DNA of 64,000 nt from Paracoccaceae bacterium (GCA_007694945.1 REER01000100.1:1-64000); one strand, 5' to 3'. Positions 17,865 through 25,350 are shown, counted from the stretch's first letter. Notes: generated by a model not told the origin, from the sequence alone. Made by a program: numbers and translations.

Positions 17865-17892
17865 CAATCAGTATGCGATTGCATACTGATTG
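17865..17892. promoter_or_regulatory. Perfect 12-bp inverted repeat upstream of fumC
   Basis: CAATCAGTATGC (17865-17876), spacer GATT, GCATACTGATTG (17881-17892): a perfect inverted repeat. It lies 63-90 bases before the fumC ATG and five bases beyond the sspB stop (minus strand). On the minus strand a possible promoter, TTGATT - 17 bases - TAAGGA, has its -35 overlapping the downstream edge of the repeat, so a regulator bound here would act on fumC. The core GTATGC-N4-GCATAC resembles operators of GntR-family regulators. It could instead act as an RNA hairpin at the sspB 3' end. Confidence 0.55.
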
Positions 17893-17896
17893 CACC

Positions 17897-18388
17897 TTAT
17901 TTACGGAAACGATCGAGGCTCACGACCTCGCCACTCTTTTCCTCACTCGGCGCATCTTCGAGCATCGGCGCCTCTTCGTCCTCGTCATCTTCGCCCTCTT
18001 CATGGTGCAATTCGAAACGCAGACCGAATTCGACAGAGGGGTCGACAAAGGTCGAGATGGCGTCAAACGGAATGTAGAGAGGTTCGGGCGCATTGCCGAA
18101 ATTGAGCGTGATCGCGAAGCCGTCGTCATCGACAGTGAGATTGTCGAACCAGTGCTGGATGACGAGGGTAATTTCTTCGGGGTAGCGCTCGCGCAGCCAG
18201 TCGGCCATCTGCATCTCGGGATGAGCGGTATCAACCGTGATGAAGAAATGATGCTCGCCCGGCAATCCGTCCTGCGCGACGCCTTCCATGACCTTGCGGA
18301 TCAGTCCCCGCATGGCGTCATGCATCAGATTCCCATAATCTATTCCGCGCATCTCGAGCATCCTTTCCTGCATCACAGCATAGGCCAT
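17897..18388 (-). CDS. sspB: SspB, ClpXP adaptor (alphaproteobacterial type)
   Basis: A 163-residue SspB-family protein. The conserved part is GIDYGNLMHDAMRGLIRKVM, HHFFITVDTAHPEMQMADWLRERYP, EITLVIQHWFDNLTVDDDGF and LNFGNAPEPLYIPFDAISTFVDPSVEFGL, forming the substrate-binding dimer. The acidic linker (residues about 128-150) leads to the C-terminal EVVSLDRFRK, the ClpX-binding tail. SspB tethers ssrA-tagged proteins to ClpXP. The first 12 residues are weakly conserved, so the true start may be at the Met of MRGIDYG. The tmRNA gene that encodes the tag lies directly upstream on the same strand. Confidence 0.92.
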   Translation of the reverse strand: MAYAVMQERMLEMRGIDYGNLMHDAMRGLIRKVMEGVAQDGLPGEHHFFITVDTAHPEMQMADWLRERYPEEITLVIQHWFDNLTVDDDGFAITLNFGNAPEPLYIPFDAISTFVDPSVEFGLRFELHHEEGEDDEDEEAPMLEDAPSEEKSGEVVSLDRFRK

Positions 18389-18484
18389 TCATACTGGAAT
18401 AAAAGCCCCGTCTGGGCGGGCCTCGAAATTTTATCGAATGCGTGAAAACGCGACTTTGTCCTGCGAATACAACGGGCGGAGGGA

Positions 18485-18780
18485 TGAAAGTGCAGGCTTC
18501 TGTTGCCAGGTGCCTGCGAACCCCGCCTTACGCGGCTAGGCGCAAGGGCTTAAAGTTTCGGTCTCGTGACAGCTTACGCTGCGACTGCGACCGGAGCACG
18601 GTTGTCATTTGCAACTGTACGTTTTGCACCGATAACGGTGGTGGCTCACCGGGACAAAGCTAACCCCTTTAGACGTTCGTCGATCCTGTTTCGGCCCCAT
18701 GATCCCCAAACGAAGGATTTTGGTGGAGCCGCCGGGTACCGCCCCCGGGTCCGATCCGCTTATTACGAGCGCGTTTATGT
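18485..18780 (-). ncRNA. ssrA: tmRNA (ssrA), circularly permuted two-piece form
   Basis: Read on the minus strand, a T-arm and acceptor end (CCGGG-GGCGGTA-CCCGG-CGGCTCC-ACCA, CCA at 18723-18721) is followed by a 22-base intervening segment (18720-18699) and then the 5' acceptor GGGGCCG starting at 18698 with AAACAGGATCGACG. The two acceptor strands pair over 7 bp and include a G3-U70 pair, the alanine identity element. Next come the resume codon GCA (18612) and the tag ANDNRAPVAVAA, ended by TAA (18576-18574). This is the permuted order of alphaproteobacteria. Outer ends are approximate. tmRNA rescues stalled ribosomes; the tag is read by SspB and ClpXP. Confidence 0.93.
18574..18612 (-). other. 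ssrA: tmRNA tag reading frame
   Basis: Twelve codons plus TAA encode ANDNRAPVAVAA. The start (AND) is the usual alphaproteobacterial tag beginning and contributes to SspB binding; the ending AA is the ClpX-recognised degradation signal. There is no initiation codon because translation resumes at GCA after trans-translation. Confidence 0.93.
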
Positions 18781-18812
18781 CCATAGTCCCTTGCGGGACA
18801 CTCTGAATGTAG

Positions 18813-18910
18813 GGGCTGGTGGGCGCAGGCGCAAGAGGCGCCGCGTTGGTCTTGAAAAGCCCACCGGCCCGAGGTAAGGACGCAGCGGAAGGCGCACCGA
18901 CTCGGTGCGC
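18813..18910 (+). promoter_or_regulatory. Structured RNA leader upstream of nusG
   Basis: On the plus strand GGGCTGGTGGGC (18813-18824) pairs with GCCCACCGGCCC (18859-18870) over 12 bp (one G-U), enclosing a hairpin GGCGC-AAGAG-GCGCC (18828-18842). A second hairpin, GCGCACCG-ACT-CGGTGCGC (18892-18910), follows and is trailed by TGATTACTTTTA. Between them lies GAGGTAAGGACGCAGCGGAA. No open frame explains this. It ends 72 bases before nusG, so it is most simply a structured 5' leader or attenuator of the nusG operon; it might instead belong to the tmRNA promoter side. I do not recognise the RNA family. Confidence 0.45.
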
Positions 18911-18982
18911 TGATTACTTTTACCCTCCGGTATGGGTATGAGCGCAAGCGACCCGCCGGCACCGAACAGGAAGATGAACACC

Positions 18983-19516
18983 ATGGCCATGCGCTGGTAC
19001 TCGGTAAGCGTGCTGTCGAATTTCGAGAAGAAGGTGGCCGAGGCCATCCGCACGGCTGTGGCCGAGGGCGGGCTGGAAGACCAGATCGAGGAAGTGCTGG
19101 TGCCGACCGAGGAAGTGATAGAGGTGCGGCGCGGCAAGAAGGTGACGGCCGAGCGGCGCTTCATGCCGGGTTATGTGCTGGTGCGCATGGAGATGTCGCC
19201 CAAGGGCTACCATCTGATCAACTCGATCAACCGCGTGACCGGGTTTCTGGGCACGCAGGGCAAGCCGATGCCGATGCGCGATGATGAGGTGAACGCGATC
19301 CTCAATCGCGTGCAGGAAGGCGAAGAGGCCCCGCGCACGCTGATCCATTTCGAGGTCGGCGAGCAGGTCAAAGTCAATGAGGGCCCGTTCGAGGGATTCT
19401 CGGGCGTGGTCGAGGAAGTCGATTCCGATGCCAGCCGCCTGAAAGTGATGGTGTCAATCTTCGGCCGGGCCACCCCGGTCGATCTGGAATTCACGCAGGT
19501 ATCGAAAGACGCCTGA
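18983..19516 (+). CDS. nusG: Transcription elongation/termination factor NusG
   Basis: A 177-residue NusG. The N-terminal NGN domain has MRWYSVSVLSNFEKKVAEAI, FMPGYVLVRMEMSPKGYHLINSI and TGFLGTQGKP; the C-terminal KOW domain has VGEQVKVNEGPFEGFSGVVEEVD. It binds RNA polymerase and couples transcription to Rho and ribosomes. The ATG at 18983 is chosen because AGGAAG (18968-18973) is nine bases upstream and abuts the alternative ATG at 18974. secE, normally just upstream, is missing from this locus. Confidence 0.95.
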   Translation: MAMRWYSVSVLSNFEKKVAEAIRTAVAEGGLEDQIEEVLVPTEEVIEVRRGKKVTAERRFMPGYVLVRMEMSPKGYHLINSINRVTGFLGTQGKPMPMRDDEVNAILNRVQEGEEAPRTLIHFEVGEQVKVNEGPFEGFSGVVEEVDSDASRLKVMVSIFGRATPVDLEFTQVSKDA

Positions 19517-19527
19517 CGTGATGCATC

Positions 19528-19605
19528 GTGGGAGGCTGCCGGGCGCGCTCGGGTAAGGCCGGACCACTAAACCGCAACAAGCCCCCGCTCACGCGTGAGC
19601 AGGGG
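19528..19605 (+). promoter_or_regulatory. Probable ribosomal protein L1-binding mRNA leader
   Basis: Between nusG and rplK, GTGGGAGGCTGCC (19528-19540) and GGCCGGACCAC (19557-19567) fold back on each other. The pattern GUGGGAGGC ... GCCGG ... ACCAC copies the 23S rRNA helix 76-78 region bound by L1. L1 is known to repress the rplK-rplA mRNA by binding such a mimic, so this is probably the autoregulatory site. A second hairpin follows (CCCC and GCTCA...TGAGC, GGGG at 19582-19605), just before the rplK ribosome-binding site. Confidence 0.65.
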
Positions 19606-19629
19606 TGAGGTGAAAGAAGGAGAGGCCAG

Positions 19630-20082
19630 ATGGCCAAGAAAGTAGTCGGGCAGCTCAAGCTGCAAATTCCGGCGGGCAAGGCGACCCCGTCCCCCCCGGT
19701 TGGCCCCGCATTGGGTCAGCGCGGCATCAACATCATGATGTTCACAAAGGAATTCAATGCCCGCACCGCCGAGATGGAGCCGGGCGCGCCAATACCCTGT
19801 GTCATCACCTATTATCAGGACAAATCCTTCACGATGGAACTCAAGACGCCACCGGCGTCGTGGTACCTCAAGCGTGCGGCTGGCCTGAAACCTGTGGGCA
19901 AGCGCAACCGCGCGCGCGGTTCGGAAGCACCGGGCCGTCAGGTAGCGGGCAGCGTGACCTCGAAGCAGGTGCGCGAGATTGCCGAGGCCAAGATGAAGGA
20001 CCTCAACGCCAATAGCGTTGAGGCGGCAATGCAGATCATCGCCGGTTCTGCCCGGTCGATCGGTATCGAGGTGAAAGGGTAA
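19630..20082 (+). CDS. rplK: 50S ribosomal protein L11
   Basis: A 150-residue L11: [29 protein letters not shown] at the N-terminus (thiostrepton-binding domain with its proline-rich start) and the C-terminal rRNA-binding domain containing [20 protein letters not shown] and [11 protein letters not shown]11 binds 23S rRNA helices 43-44 in the GTPase-associated centre. AGAAGGAGAGG precedes the ATG. rplA follows after 4 bases, so the two form an operon. Confidence 0.97.
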   Translation: MAKKVVGQLKLQIPAGKATPSPPVGPALGQRGINIMMFTKEFNARTAEMEPGAPIPCVITYYQDKSFTMELKTPPASWYLKRAAGLKPVGKRNRARGSEAPGRQVAGSVTSKQVREIAEAKMKDLNANSVEAAMQIIAGSARSIGIEVKG

Positions 20083-20086
20083 GGTC

Positions 20087-20785
20087 ATGGCAAAACTCGG
20101 AAAACGGTCCAAGGCCGCCCGCGAAGCCTTTGCTGGCAAGGAAAACATCACCGTCGAGGAAGCGCTGGAGCTGATCAAGTCCAATGCCTCGGCCAAATTC
20201 GACGAGACGGTGGAAATCGCGATGAATCTGGGCGTCGACCCGCGTCACGCGGACCAGATGGTTCGCGGTGTGGTGACGCTGCCCAATGGCACTGGCAAGA
20301 GCATCCGCGTCGCTGTCTTCGCACGCGGCCCGAAGGCCGATGAAGCGAAAGAAGCGGGTGCGGATATTGTCGGCGCCGAAGATCTGATGGAGACCATCCA
20401 GTCAGGCAAGATCGAGTTCGACCGCTGCATCGCGACGCCCGACATGATGCCCATCGTGGGGCGTCTGGGCAAGATCCTCGGGCCGCGCAACCTGATGCCG
20501 AACCCGAAGGTGGGCACCGTCACCATGGATGTGGCTGAGGCCGTCAAAGGCGCCAAGGGCGGTCAGGTGCAGTTCAAGGTCGAGAAGGCCGGGGTGATCC
20601 ATGCCGGTGTCGGCAAGGTCTCGTTCGAGCCTGCGAAACTCGCCGAGAATGTCCGCGCCTTTGTGGATGCCGTGTCCAAGGCGAAACCCTCGGGGGCGAA
20701 AGGGGCCTATCTGAAGAAGGTCTCGCTGTCCTCGACCATGGGGCCGGGTGTCTCGGTCGATGTGACGAGCGCGACGCAGGGCTGA
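20087..20785 (+). CDS. rplA: 50S ribosomal protein L1
   Basis: A 232-residue L1 with [34 protein letters not shown], the [30 protein letters not shown] signature and the C-terminal [22 protein letters not shown]1 forms the mobile stalk at the ribosomal E site and also represses its own operon. It is followed by an intrinsic terminator, not by rplJ/rplL, so the usual L11-L1-L10-L12-rpoBC order is broken here. Confidence 0.97.
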   Translation: MAKLGKRSKAAREAFAGKENITVEEALELIKSNASAKFDETVEIAMNLGVDPRHADQMVRGVVTLPNGTGKSIRVAVFARGPKADEAKEAGADIVGAEDLMETIQSGKIEFDRCIATPDMMPIVGRLGKILGPRNLMPNPKVGTVTMDVAEAVKGAKGGQVQFKVEKAGVIHAGVGKVSFEPAKLAENVRAFVDAVSKAKPSGAKGAYLKKVSLSSTMGPGVSVDVTSATQG

Positions 20786-20806
20786 TCCCTCAGCGAAACT
20801 AATCTG

Positions 20807-20835
20807 AAAAGGCGGCCCGTGCGGGCCGCCTTTTT
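20807..20835 (+). terminator. Intrinsic terminator after rplA
   Basis: GGCGGCCC (20811-20818), loop GTGC, GGGCCGCC (20823-20830), followed by TTTTT (20831-20835) and preceded by AAAA, so it can work on both strands. It closes the nusG-rplK-rplA transcript. Confidence 0.88.
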
Positions 20836-20841
20836 CATGTT

Positions 20842-20917
20842 CCCTGCGCGTCCTCCGCTGGACCGTCGCGCTCGCCCACGCACCCTTGCGCGCCGGTCCA
20901 GCGGAGGATGCGCAGGG
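20842..20917. repeat. Near-perfect 24-bp inverted repeat between rplA and purF
   Basis: The arm at 20842-20865 (CCCTGCGCGTCCTCCGCTGG...) and the reverse complement of 20894-20917 differ at a single position, a G-T wobble. The 28-base spacer is GC-rich. The element lies just past the rplA terminator and ends 17 bases before the purF stop codon. It could be an extended 3' hairpin for purF (minus strand), or a small palindromic repeat element. No T-run follows on the minus strand within the repeat. Confidence 0.65.
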
Positions 20918-20934
20918 GCCGTAGGCCGAGTGTG

Positions 20935-22386
20935 TTATTCGGCGGCCTTGGGCAGAAAGCCGCGCTCGATCATATCCTGCGGTGCAACCGGGTATTCGCC
21001 CGAGAAACAGGCGTCGCAATATTGAGGGCAGGCATCATTGCGTCCGCCTGCCTCACCTGCGGCACGGTAAAGCCCGTTCAGCGTGATGAATTTCAGCGAA
21101 TCCACCCCGATATAGTCACGCATTTCCCGCTCGGTCATCTGCGCGGCCAGCAGGTTCTCGCGCTCGGGTGTGTCCACACCGTAGAAGCATGGCCAGGCGG
21201 TGGGCGGCGAGGCGATGCGGAAATGCACTTCGGCGGCACCCGCCTCGAGGATCATTTCCTTGATCTTCTGACTGGTCGTGCCGCGCACGACGGAATCATC
21301 CACCAGCACCACGCGCTTGCCCCGGATCAGGGTCCGATTCACATTCAGCTTCAGCCGCACACCCATCGAGCGGATCTGCTGGCTGGGCTCGATGAAGGTG
21401 CGGCCCATATACTGGTTGCGCGTGATCCCGAGTGCAAAGGGGATGCCCGATTCCTGAGAGTAACCGATGGCGGCAGGCGTCCCGCTGTCGGGGACCGGGC
21501 AGACCAGATCGGCCTCGACCGGGGCCTCGCGCGCCAGTTCCACTCCGATCTGGCGGCGCGTCTCATAGACCGAGCGGCCACCATAGAAGCTGTCAGGGCG
21601 CGAGAAATAGACATGCTCGAAGATGCAGAAGCGGGATTTCTGCGCCTCGAAAGGTCGCATGCTCTCCAGTCCCTTCGCGTCAATCACCACCATCTCGCCC
21701 GGGTCGATCTCGCGGATAAAATCGGCCCCGATGATGTCGAGCGCGCAGGTCTCCGACGCCAGCACCCAGCCCGTGCCCAATTGCCCAAGTACCAGCGGGC
21801 GCACGCCCAACGGGTCGCGCACGCCGATGAGCTTGGTGCGCGTTATCGCCACCACCGAAAACGCACCTTCAGCACGGCGCAGCGCGTCTTTCATCCGCTC
21901 GGGGATGGTCTTCTGATAGGAGCGCGCCATAAGATGGATCAGGCATTCGCTGTCCGAGGAGGACTGGAAGATCGAGCCGCGCTCGATCAATTCGCGCCGG
22001 ATCGATTCGGCATTGGTGATATTGCCGTTGTGCGCCAAGGCCGCCCCGCCCATGGCGAACTCGCCGAAGAAGGGCTGCACATCGCGAATCTGCGTCGGGC
22101 CCTTGGAGCCCGCCGTCGAATATCGCACATGGCCGATGCCGATATTGCCCGGCAACCCCTCGATAACGCCCGTTTTCGTGAAATTGTCACGTACAAGCCC
22201 GAACCTGTGTGCAGAGTGAAAGCCCGATTCGGGGTGGTGCGTGATGATCCCGCCGGCTTCCTGACCGCGGTGTTGCAGCGCGTGCAGTCCGAGGGCGACA
22301 AAATTCGCCGCATCCGTCAGCCCGATGCACCCGAAAACACCGCATTCTTCGCGGAGCTTGTCATCGTCAAACGGGTGGCTGAGCAT
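20935..22386 (-). CDS. purF: Amidophosphoribosyltransferase
   Basis: A 483-residue PurF, the first step of purine synthesis (PRPP plus glutamine to phosphoribosylamine). The N-terminal nucleophile glutaminase begins at Cys15 (EECGVFGC), so a 14-residue propeptide must be removed. The PRPP-binding motif is VVLVDDSVVRGTT. Cysteines in SRFCIFEHVYF, AWPCFYGVDT and PQYCDACFSGEYP match the [4Fe-4S] ligands of the B. subtilis-type enzyme. It is the last gene of a radA-cvpA-purF run, 82 bases downstream of cvpA, an arrangement comparable with cvpA-purF of E. coli. Confidence 0.97.
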   Translation of the reverse strand: MLSHPFDDDKLREECGVFGCIGLTDAANFVALGLHALQHRGQEAGGIITHHPESGFHSAHRFGLVRDNFTKTGVIEGLPGNIGIGHVRYSTAGSKGPTQIRDVQPFFGEFAMGGAALAHNGNITNAESIRRELIERGSIFQSSSDSECLIHLMARSYQKTIPERMKDALRRAEGAFSVVAITRTKLIGVRDPLGVRPLVLGQLGTGWVLASETCALDIIGADFIREIDPGEMVVIDAKGLESMRPFEAQKSRFCIFEHVYFSRPDSFYGGRSVYETRRQIGVELAREAPVEADLVCPVPDSGTPAAIGYSQESGIPFALGITRNQYMGRTFIEPSQQIRSMGVRLKLNVNRTLIRGKRVVLVDDSVVRGTTSQKIKEMILEAGAAEVHFRIASPPTAWPCFYGVDTPERENLLAAQMTEREMRDYIGVDSLKFITLNGLYRAAGEAGGRNDACPQYCDACFSGEYPVAPQDMIERGFLPKAAE

Positions 22387-22468
22387 GGCAGACCTTTGAC
22401 AGTTGGCTCTCGCCTGTCCCCTAACCTATCTGCACCGGACTGTCACGACTCCTTTGTGTGTGCAGCGC

Positions 22469-23020
22469 TCAGCGGCAGACCGAGACCAGTTCTTCATACT
22501 GCTGCACCAGCCAGTTTGGCGCATCTTCGGGCATCGCCTCGTTGAGATTGCCGGAAAGCTGCGCAAAGACGCTGGCCGAGCGCGATTCTTCGACAATCGG
22601 CACCGAGCCAGGCGGCACTGCAAGCTGAAAGACCAGAAGCGCAATCGCCACCAGCAGAATGCCGCGCGCCACGCCGAACAGAAAGCCCAGCCCCTGATCG
22701 ACCCCGCCAAGCGCCGAATTGCGCACGATGCTGGAAAACAGCGGCGTGAACAGCGAGGCGAGCACCAGCACGATTGCGAAGACGGCGGCAAAGGCCGCAA
22801 TCACGGTCAATTCGCAGCTATCGCCCAGAAAACTGCCCAGATAGGGGATCTCGCGGACCAATGGCTGCGCGGCCGGGGCCAGAATGAAGGCCAGCACAGC
22901 GGCTGCGACCCAGCCGAGAATCGCGAGCGTCTCGCGCATCAAACCGCGCGAATAGGCAAGGATGCCCGAGACGATGATGATCACGGCCACCCCGGCATCG
23001 ATCAGTGTAAAGCCTTCCAT
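22469..23020 (-). CDS. cvpA: CvpA family membrane protein
   Basis: A 183-residue CvpA-family protein with four predicted membrane segments (about residues 5-23, 30-48, 65-88, 103-122). The start GFTLIDAGVAVIIIVSGILAYSRGLMRE is the family hallmark. CvpA was named for colicin V production and is now linked to membrane homeostasis and bile/stress tolerance; the mechanism is unknown. The C-terminal 60 residues are soluble. It sits between radA and purF on the same strand. Confidence 0.92.
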   Translation of the reverse strand: MEGFTLIDAGVAVIIIVSGILAYSRGLMRETLAILGWVAAAVLAFILAPAAQPLVREIPYLGSFLGDSCELTVIAAFAAVFAIVLVLASLFTPLFSSIVRNSALGGVDQGLGFLFGVARGILLVAIALLVFQLAVPPGSVPIVEESRSASVFAQLSGNLNEAMPEDAPNWLVQQYEELVSVCR

Positions 23021-23044
23021 GCCTGTCTCCCTCGGGTGCGATAC

Positions 23045-24403
23045 TCAACCGGCCCCAAATACCTGCCCGACCACTTCTGCCAGATCGGGCATTTGTTTCA
23101 ATGCAATTCCGGGCTGGTCGGCGGGTTTCGCCAGCTTCGGTGCAATTGCGGCGCAAAAACCAAGTTTTTGCGCCTCTTTCAACCTGTTTTCGGTCTGCGC
23201 GACCGGGCGCAGCGCGCCCGAGAGGCTGATTTCGCCGAAAACCACTGTATCCGCAGGCAGCGCTACATCCTCACGCGCCGATAAAAGCGCGCAGGCCACG
23301 GCCAGATCTGCGGCCGGTTCCTGCACCCGCATGCCGCCCGCAACATTGAGAAACACGTCCATTCCAGCAAACGGAATCCCGCAGCGCGCCTCGAGCACGG
23401 CGAGGATGGTCGAGAGCCGTGCCGAGTCGAGCCCCACGACCGTGCGGCGCGGGGTGCCGAGGGGTGAGGGGGCGACGAGGGCCTGAATTTCGGTCAGCAT
23501 CGGGCGCGTGCCCTCGATACCTGCGAAGACGACCGAGCCGGGGGCCGGGGTGCCACGTTCGGACAGAAACAGCGCCGAGGGGTTGGCGACTTCGGCCAGC
23601 CCGCTGCCGGTCATCTCGAAGACACCGATCTCATCGGCCGGGCCGAAGCGGTTCTTGACCGCGCGCAGGATGCGGAACTGATGGCCGCGCTCGCCCTCGA
23701 AATACAGGACCGTGTCGACCATATGCTCGACCACGCGCGGGCCAGCGATCTGACCCTCCTTGGTGACATGGCCGACCAAGATCACCGAGACACCGCGCCG
23801 CTTGGCGAAACTGACCAGCTCATGTGCGGCTGCGCGCACCTGCGCGACCGAACCGGGCGCGGACTCGACCGAGTCGAGCCACATGGTCTGGATCGAATCG
23901 ATCACCACCAGATCCGGGCGCTCGGTATCGAGCGTGGCGAGAATGTCGCGCAGATTGGTCTCGGCCGCAAGCTGGACCGGGGCTTGCGCAAGCCCAAGGC
24001 GGGCCGCGCGCAGGCGCACTTGCGCGGCGGCCTCTTCGCCAGAGATATAAAGCGTTTTCAGACCTTTCTGGGCGAAAGCTGACGTAGCCTGCAGCAAAAG
24101 TGTCGATTTCCCGATGCCCGGATCACCACCGACCAATATCGCCGAGGCCGCGACCAGACCGCCACCCAGCACGCGGTCGAGTTCGGCCAGCCCGGAGGTG
24201 CTGCGCGGAGGCGGGGCCTCGGATTCGGCCAGAGTTGAGAGCGCGATTGAGCGGCCCTTGCCTACACGCGGGCCTGGGCCTGCCGAGAGCGGCGCTTCCT
24301 CGATGATGCTGTTCCACGCACCGCAGGCCTCGCAACGTCCGGCCCATTTGCGATGGGTCGCACCGCAGGCAGTGCAGGAGAACTGGGGCAGGGCTTTGGC
24401 CAT
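23045..24403 (-). CDS. radA: DNA repair protein RadA
   Basis: A 452-residue RadA (Sms), a RecA-like branch-migration helicase. The N-terminal C4 zinc finger uses Cys10, Cys13, Cys24 and Cys27 (FSCTACGATHRKWAGRCEAC). Walker A is GGDPGIGKST, the RadA-specific motif is KNRFG (in RAVKNRFGPADEIGVFEM), and the C-terminal third is the Lon-protease-like domain (FLNVAGGMRVQEPAADLAVA). It acts in recombination intermediate processing. 24 bases separate it from cvpA. Confidence 0.95.
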   Translation of the reverse strand: MAKALPQFSCTACGATHRKWAGRCEACGAWNSIIEEAPLSAGPGPRVGKGRSIALSTLAESEAPPPRSTSGLAELDRVLGGGLVAASAILVGGDPGIGKSTLLLQATSAFAQKGLKTLYISGEEAAAQVRLRAARLGLAQAPVQLAAETNLRDILATLDTERPDLVVIDSIQTMWLDSVESAPGSVAQVRAAAHELVSFAKRRGVSVILVGHVTKEGQIAGPRVVEHMVDTVLYFEGERGHQFRILRAVKNRFGPADEIGVFEMTGSGLAEVANPSALFLSERGTPAPGSVVFAGIEGTRPMLTEIQALVAPSPLGTPRRTVVGLDSARLSTILAVLEARCGIPFAGMDVFLNVAGGMRVQEPAADLAVACALLSAREDVALPADTVVFGEISLSGALRPVAQTENRLKEAQKLGFCAAIAPKLAKPADQPGIALKQMPDLAEVVGQVFGAG

Positions 24404-24441
24404 GCCGCCTTATCGCAATGCCCCTCGGCCCGCGCAAGGGT

Positions 24442-25332
24442 TCACGCATAACCCTCTTCGCGGGTGACCTCGGTCATCAGCCAGTCACGAAAGGCCGCGG
24501 CTGCCGGGTTGGGACGGGCCTGTGCCGGGGTCATCAGCCAGTAGCCGCCGTCATTGGCCCAGTCGGGGGCCAGCGCGACCAGCTCGCCGCGCGCGAGTTC
24601 GGGGCGGAACAGGAAGGACGGCAAGAGCGCCACGCCCAGACCCGCCGCGCAGCCCTGTGCCATGGCGGCGAGATGCTCGAAGACCATCTCGGGCGCGGGC
24701 AGGGGGGCGATGCCATGCGCGGTGGCCCAAGCCTGCCATTCCTCAGGGCGCGAGGCGATGGCGAGGCGGGGCAGGCGGGCGATATCCGCCAGCGTTTCGG
24801 CCCCCAGCGCGGGCGCGGCGCAGGGCTGCACTCGGTCCTCGAAGAGCAGCGTGGCCTCGGTGCCCGGCCAGTCGGACTGACCCGCATGGAGTGCTGCATC
24901 GACGCGCGCCTGCGCCATATCAAACGCACCTATCTGGGTACGGAAATGCAGCGTGATCTCGGGGTGACGGCGCAGGAAACGCGGGATGCGCGGGATCAGC
25001 CATCGGGTGCCGAAAGTGGGCAGGATGGCGAGCGTCAACTGACCTCGGGTGTCGCGGCGCGTGATCTCGCGCGCGGCCGTTTGCAGCGTGTCGAGCGCAT
25101 CGCACGCGGCCTTGGCATAGGCTTCGCCCTCGGGTGTAGGGGTGACCTGACGCGGCCCGCGGTCAAGCAGCGTGACCCCGAGCTGATCCTCCAGCGCGGC
25201 GACCTGCCGAGAGACAGCGGATTGCGTCAGCGCCAGCTCCTCGGCCGCCTGCGTGAAACTGCCCAGCCGGACCACGGCCTCGAAGGCCTGTAGCGACTGG
25301 GTCGAGGGCAGATGGCGGCGAGGTTGGATCAT
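24442..25332 (-). CDS. LysR-family regulator (GcvA-like)
   Basis: A 296-residue LysR-type regulator. The N-terminal winged helix-turn-helix is STQSLQAFEAVVRLGSFTQAAEELALTQSAVSRQVAALEDQLGV; the rest is the periplasmic-binding-like effector domain. The start of the effector half (GQLTLAILPTFGTRWLIPRIPRFL) resembles GcvA-like members. It is transcribed divergently from the glutaryl-CoA dehydrogenase gene with 103 bases between them, so it most likely controls that gene (a GcdR-like role) and itself. The inducer is unknown; glutarate or glutaryl-CoA would be a guess from context. Confidence 0.85.
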   Translation of the reverse strand: MIQPRRHLPSTQSLQAFEAVVRLGSFTQAAEELALTQSAVSRQVAALEDQLGVTLLDRGPRQVTPTPEGEAYAKAACDALDTLQTAAREITRRDTRGQLTLAILPTFGTRWLIPRIPRFLRRHPEITLHFRTQIGAFDMAQARVDAALHAGQSDWPGTEATLLFEDRVQPCAAPALGAETLADIARLPRLAIASRPEEWQAWATAHGIAPLPAPEMVFEHLAAMAQGCAAGLGVALLPSFLFRPELARGELVALAPDWANDGGYWLMTPAQARPNPAAAAFRDWLMTEVTREEGYA

Positions 25333-25335
25333 GGT

Positions 25336-25350
25336 ATTCCGTTCCGGAAT
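25336..25350. promoter_or_regulatory. Candidate LysR operator in lysR/gcdH intergenic region
   Basis: ATTCCGTTCCGGAAT is a perfect 6-bp inverted repeat with a 3-base centre and has the LysR-type T-N11-A form (ATTC-N7-GAAT). It sits 4-18 bases upstream of the lysR ATG, suited to autorepression, and about 86 bases upstream of gcdH. Confidence 0.5.

Noticed and set aside
18450-18800. Region first considered as a possible secE or tRNA-Trp position upstream of nusG
   Set aside because: No SecE-like membrane segment or tRNA cloverleaf is present; the sequence is a permuted tmRNA on the other strand.
18566-18877. A 103-codon frame over the tmRNA region
   Set aside because: It runs antisense to the tmRNA tag and acceptor elements and has no protein-like pattern.
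20908-22545. A 545-codon open frame antisense to purF
   Set aside because: purF has all catalytic motifs; the opposite frame is a shadow caused by third-position GC bias.
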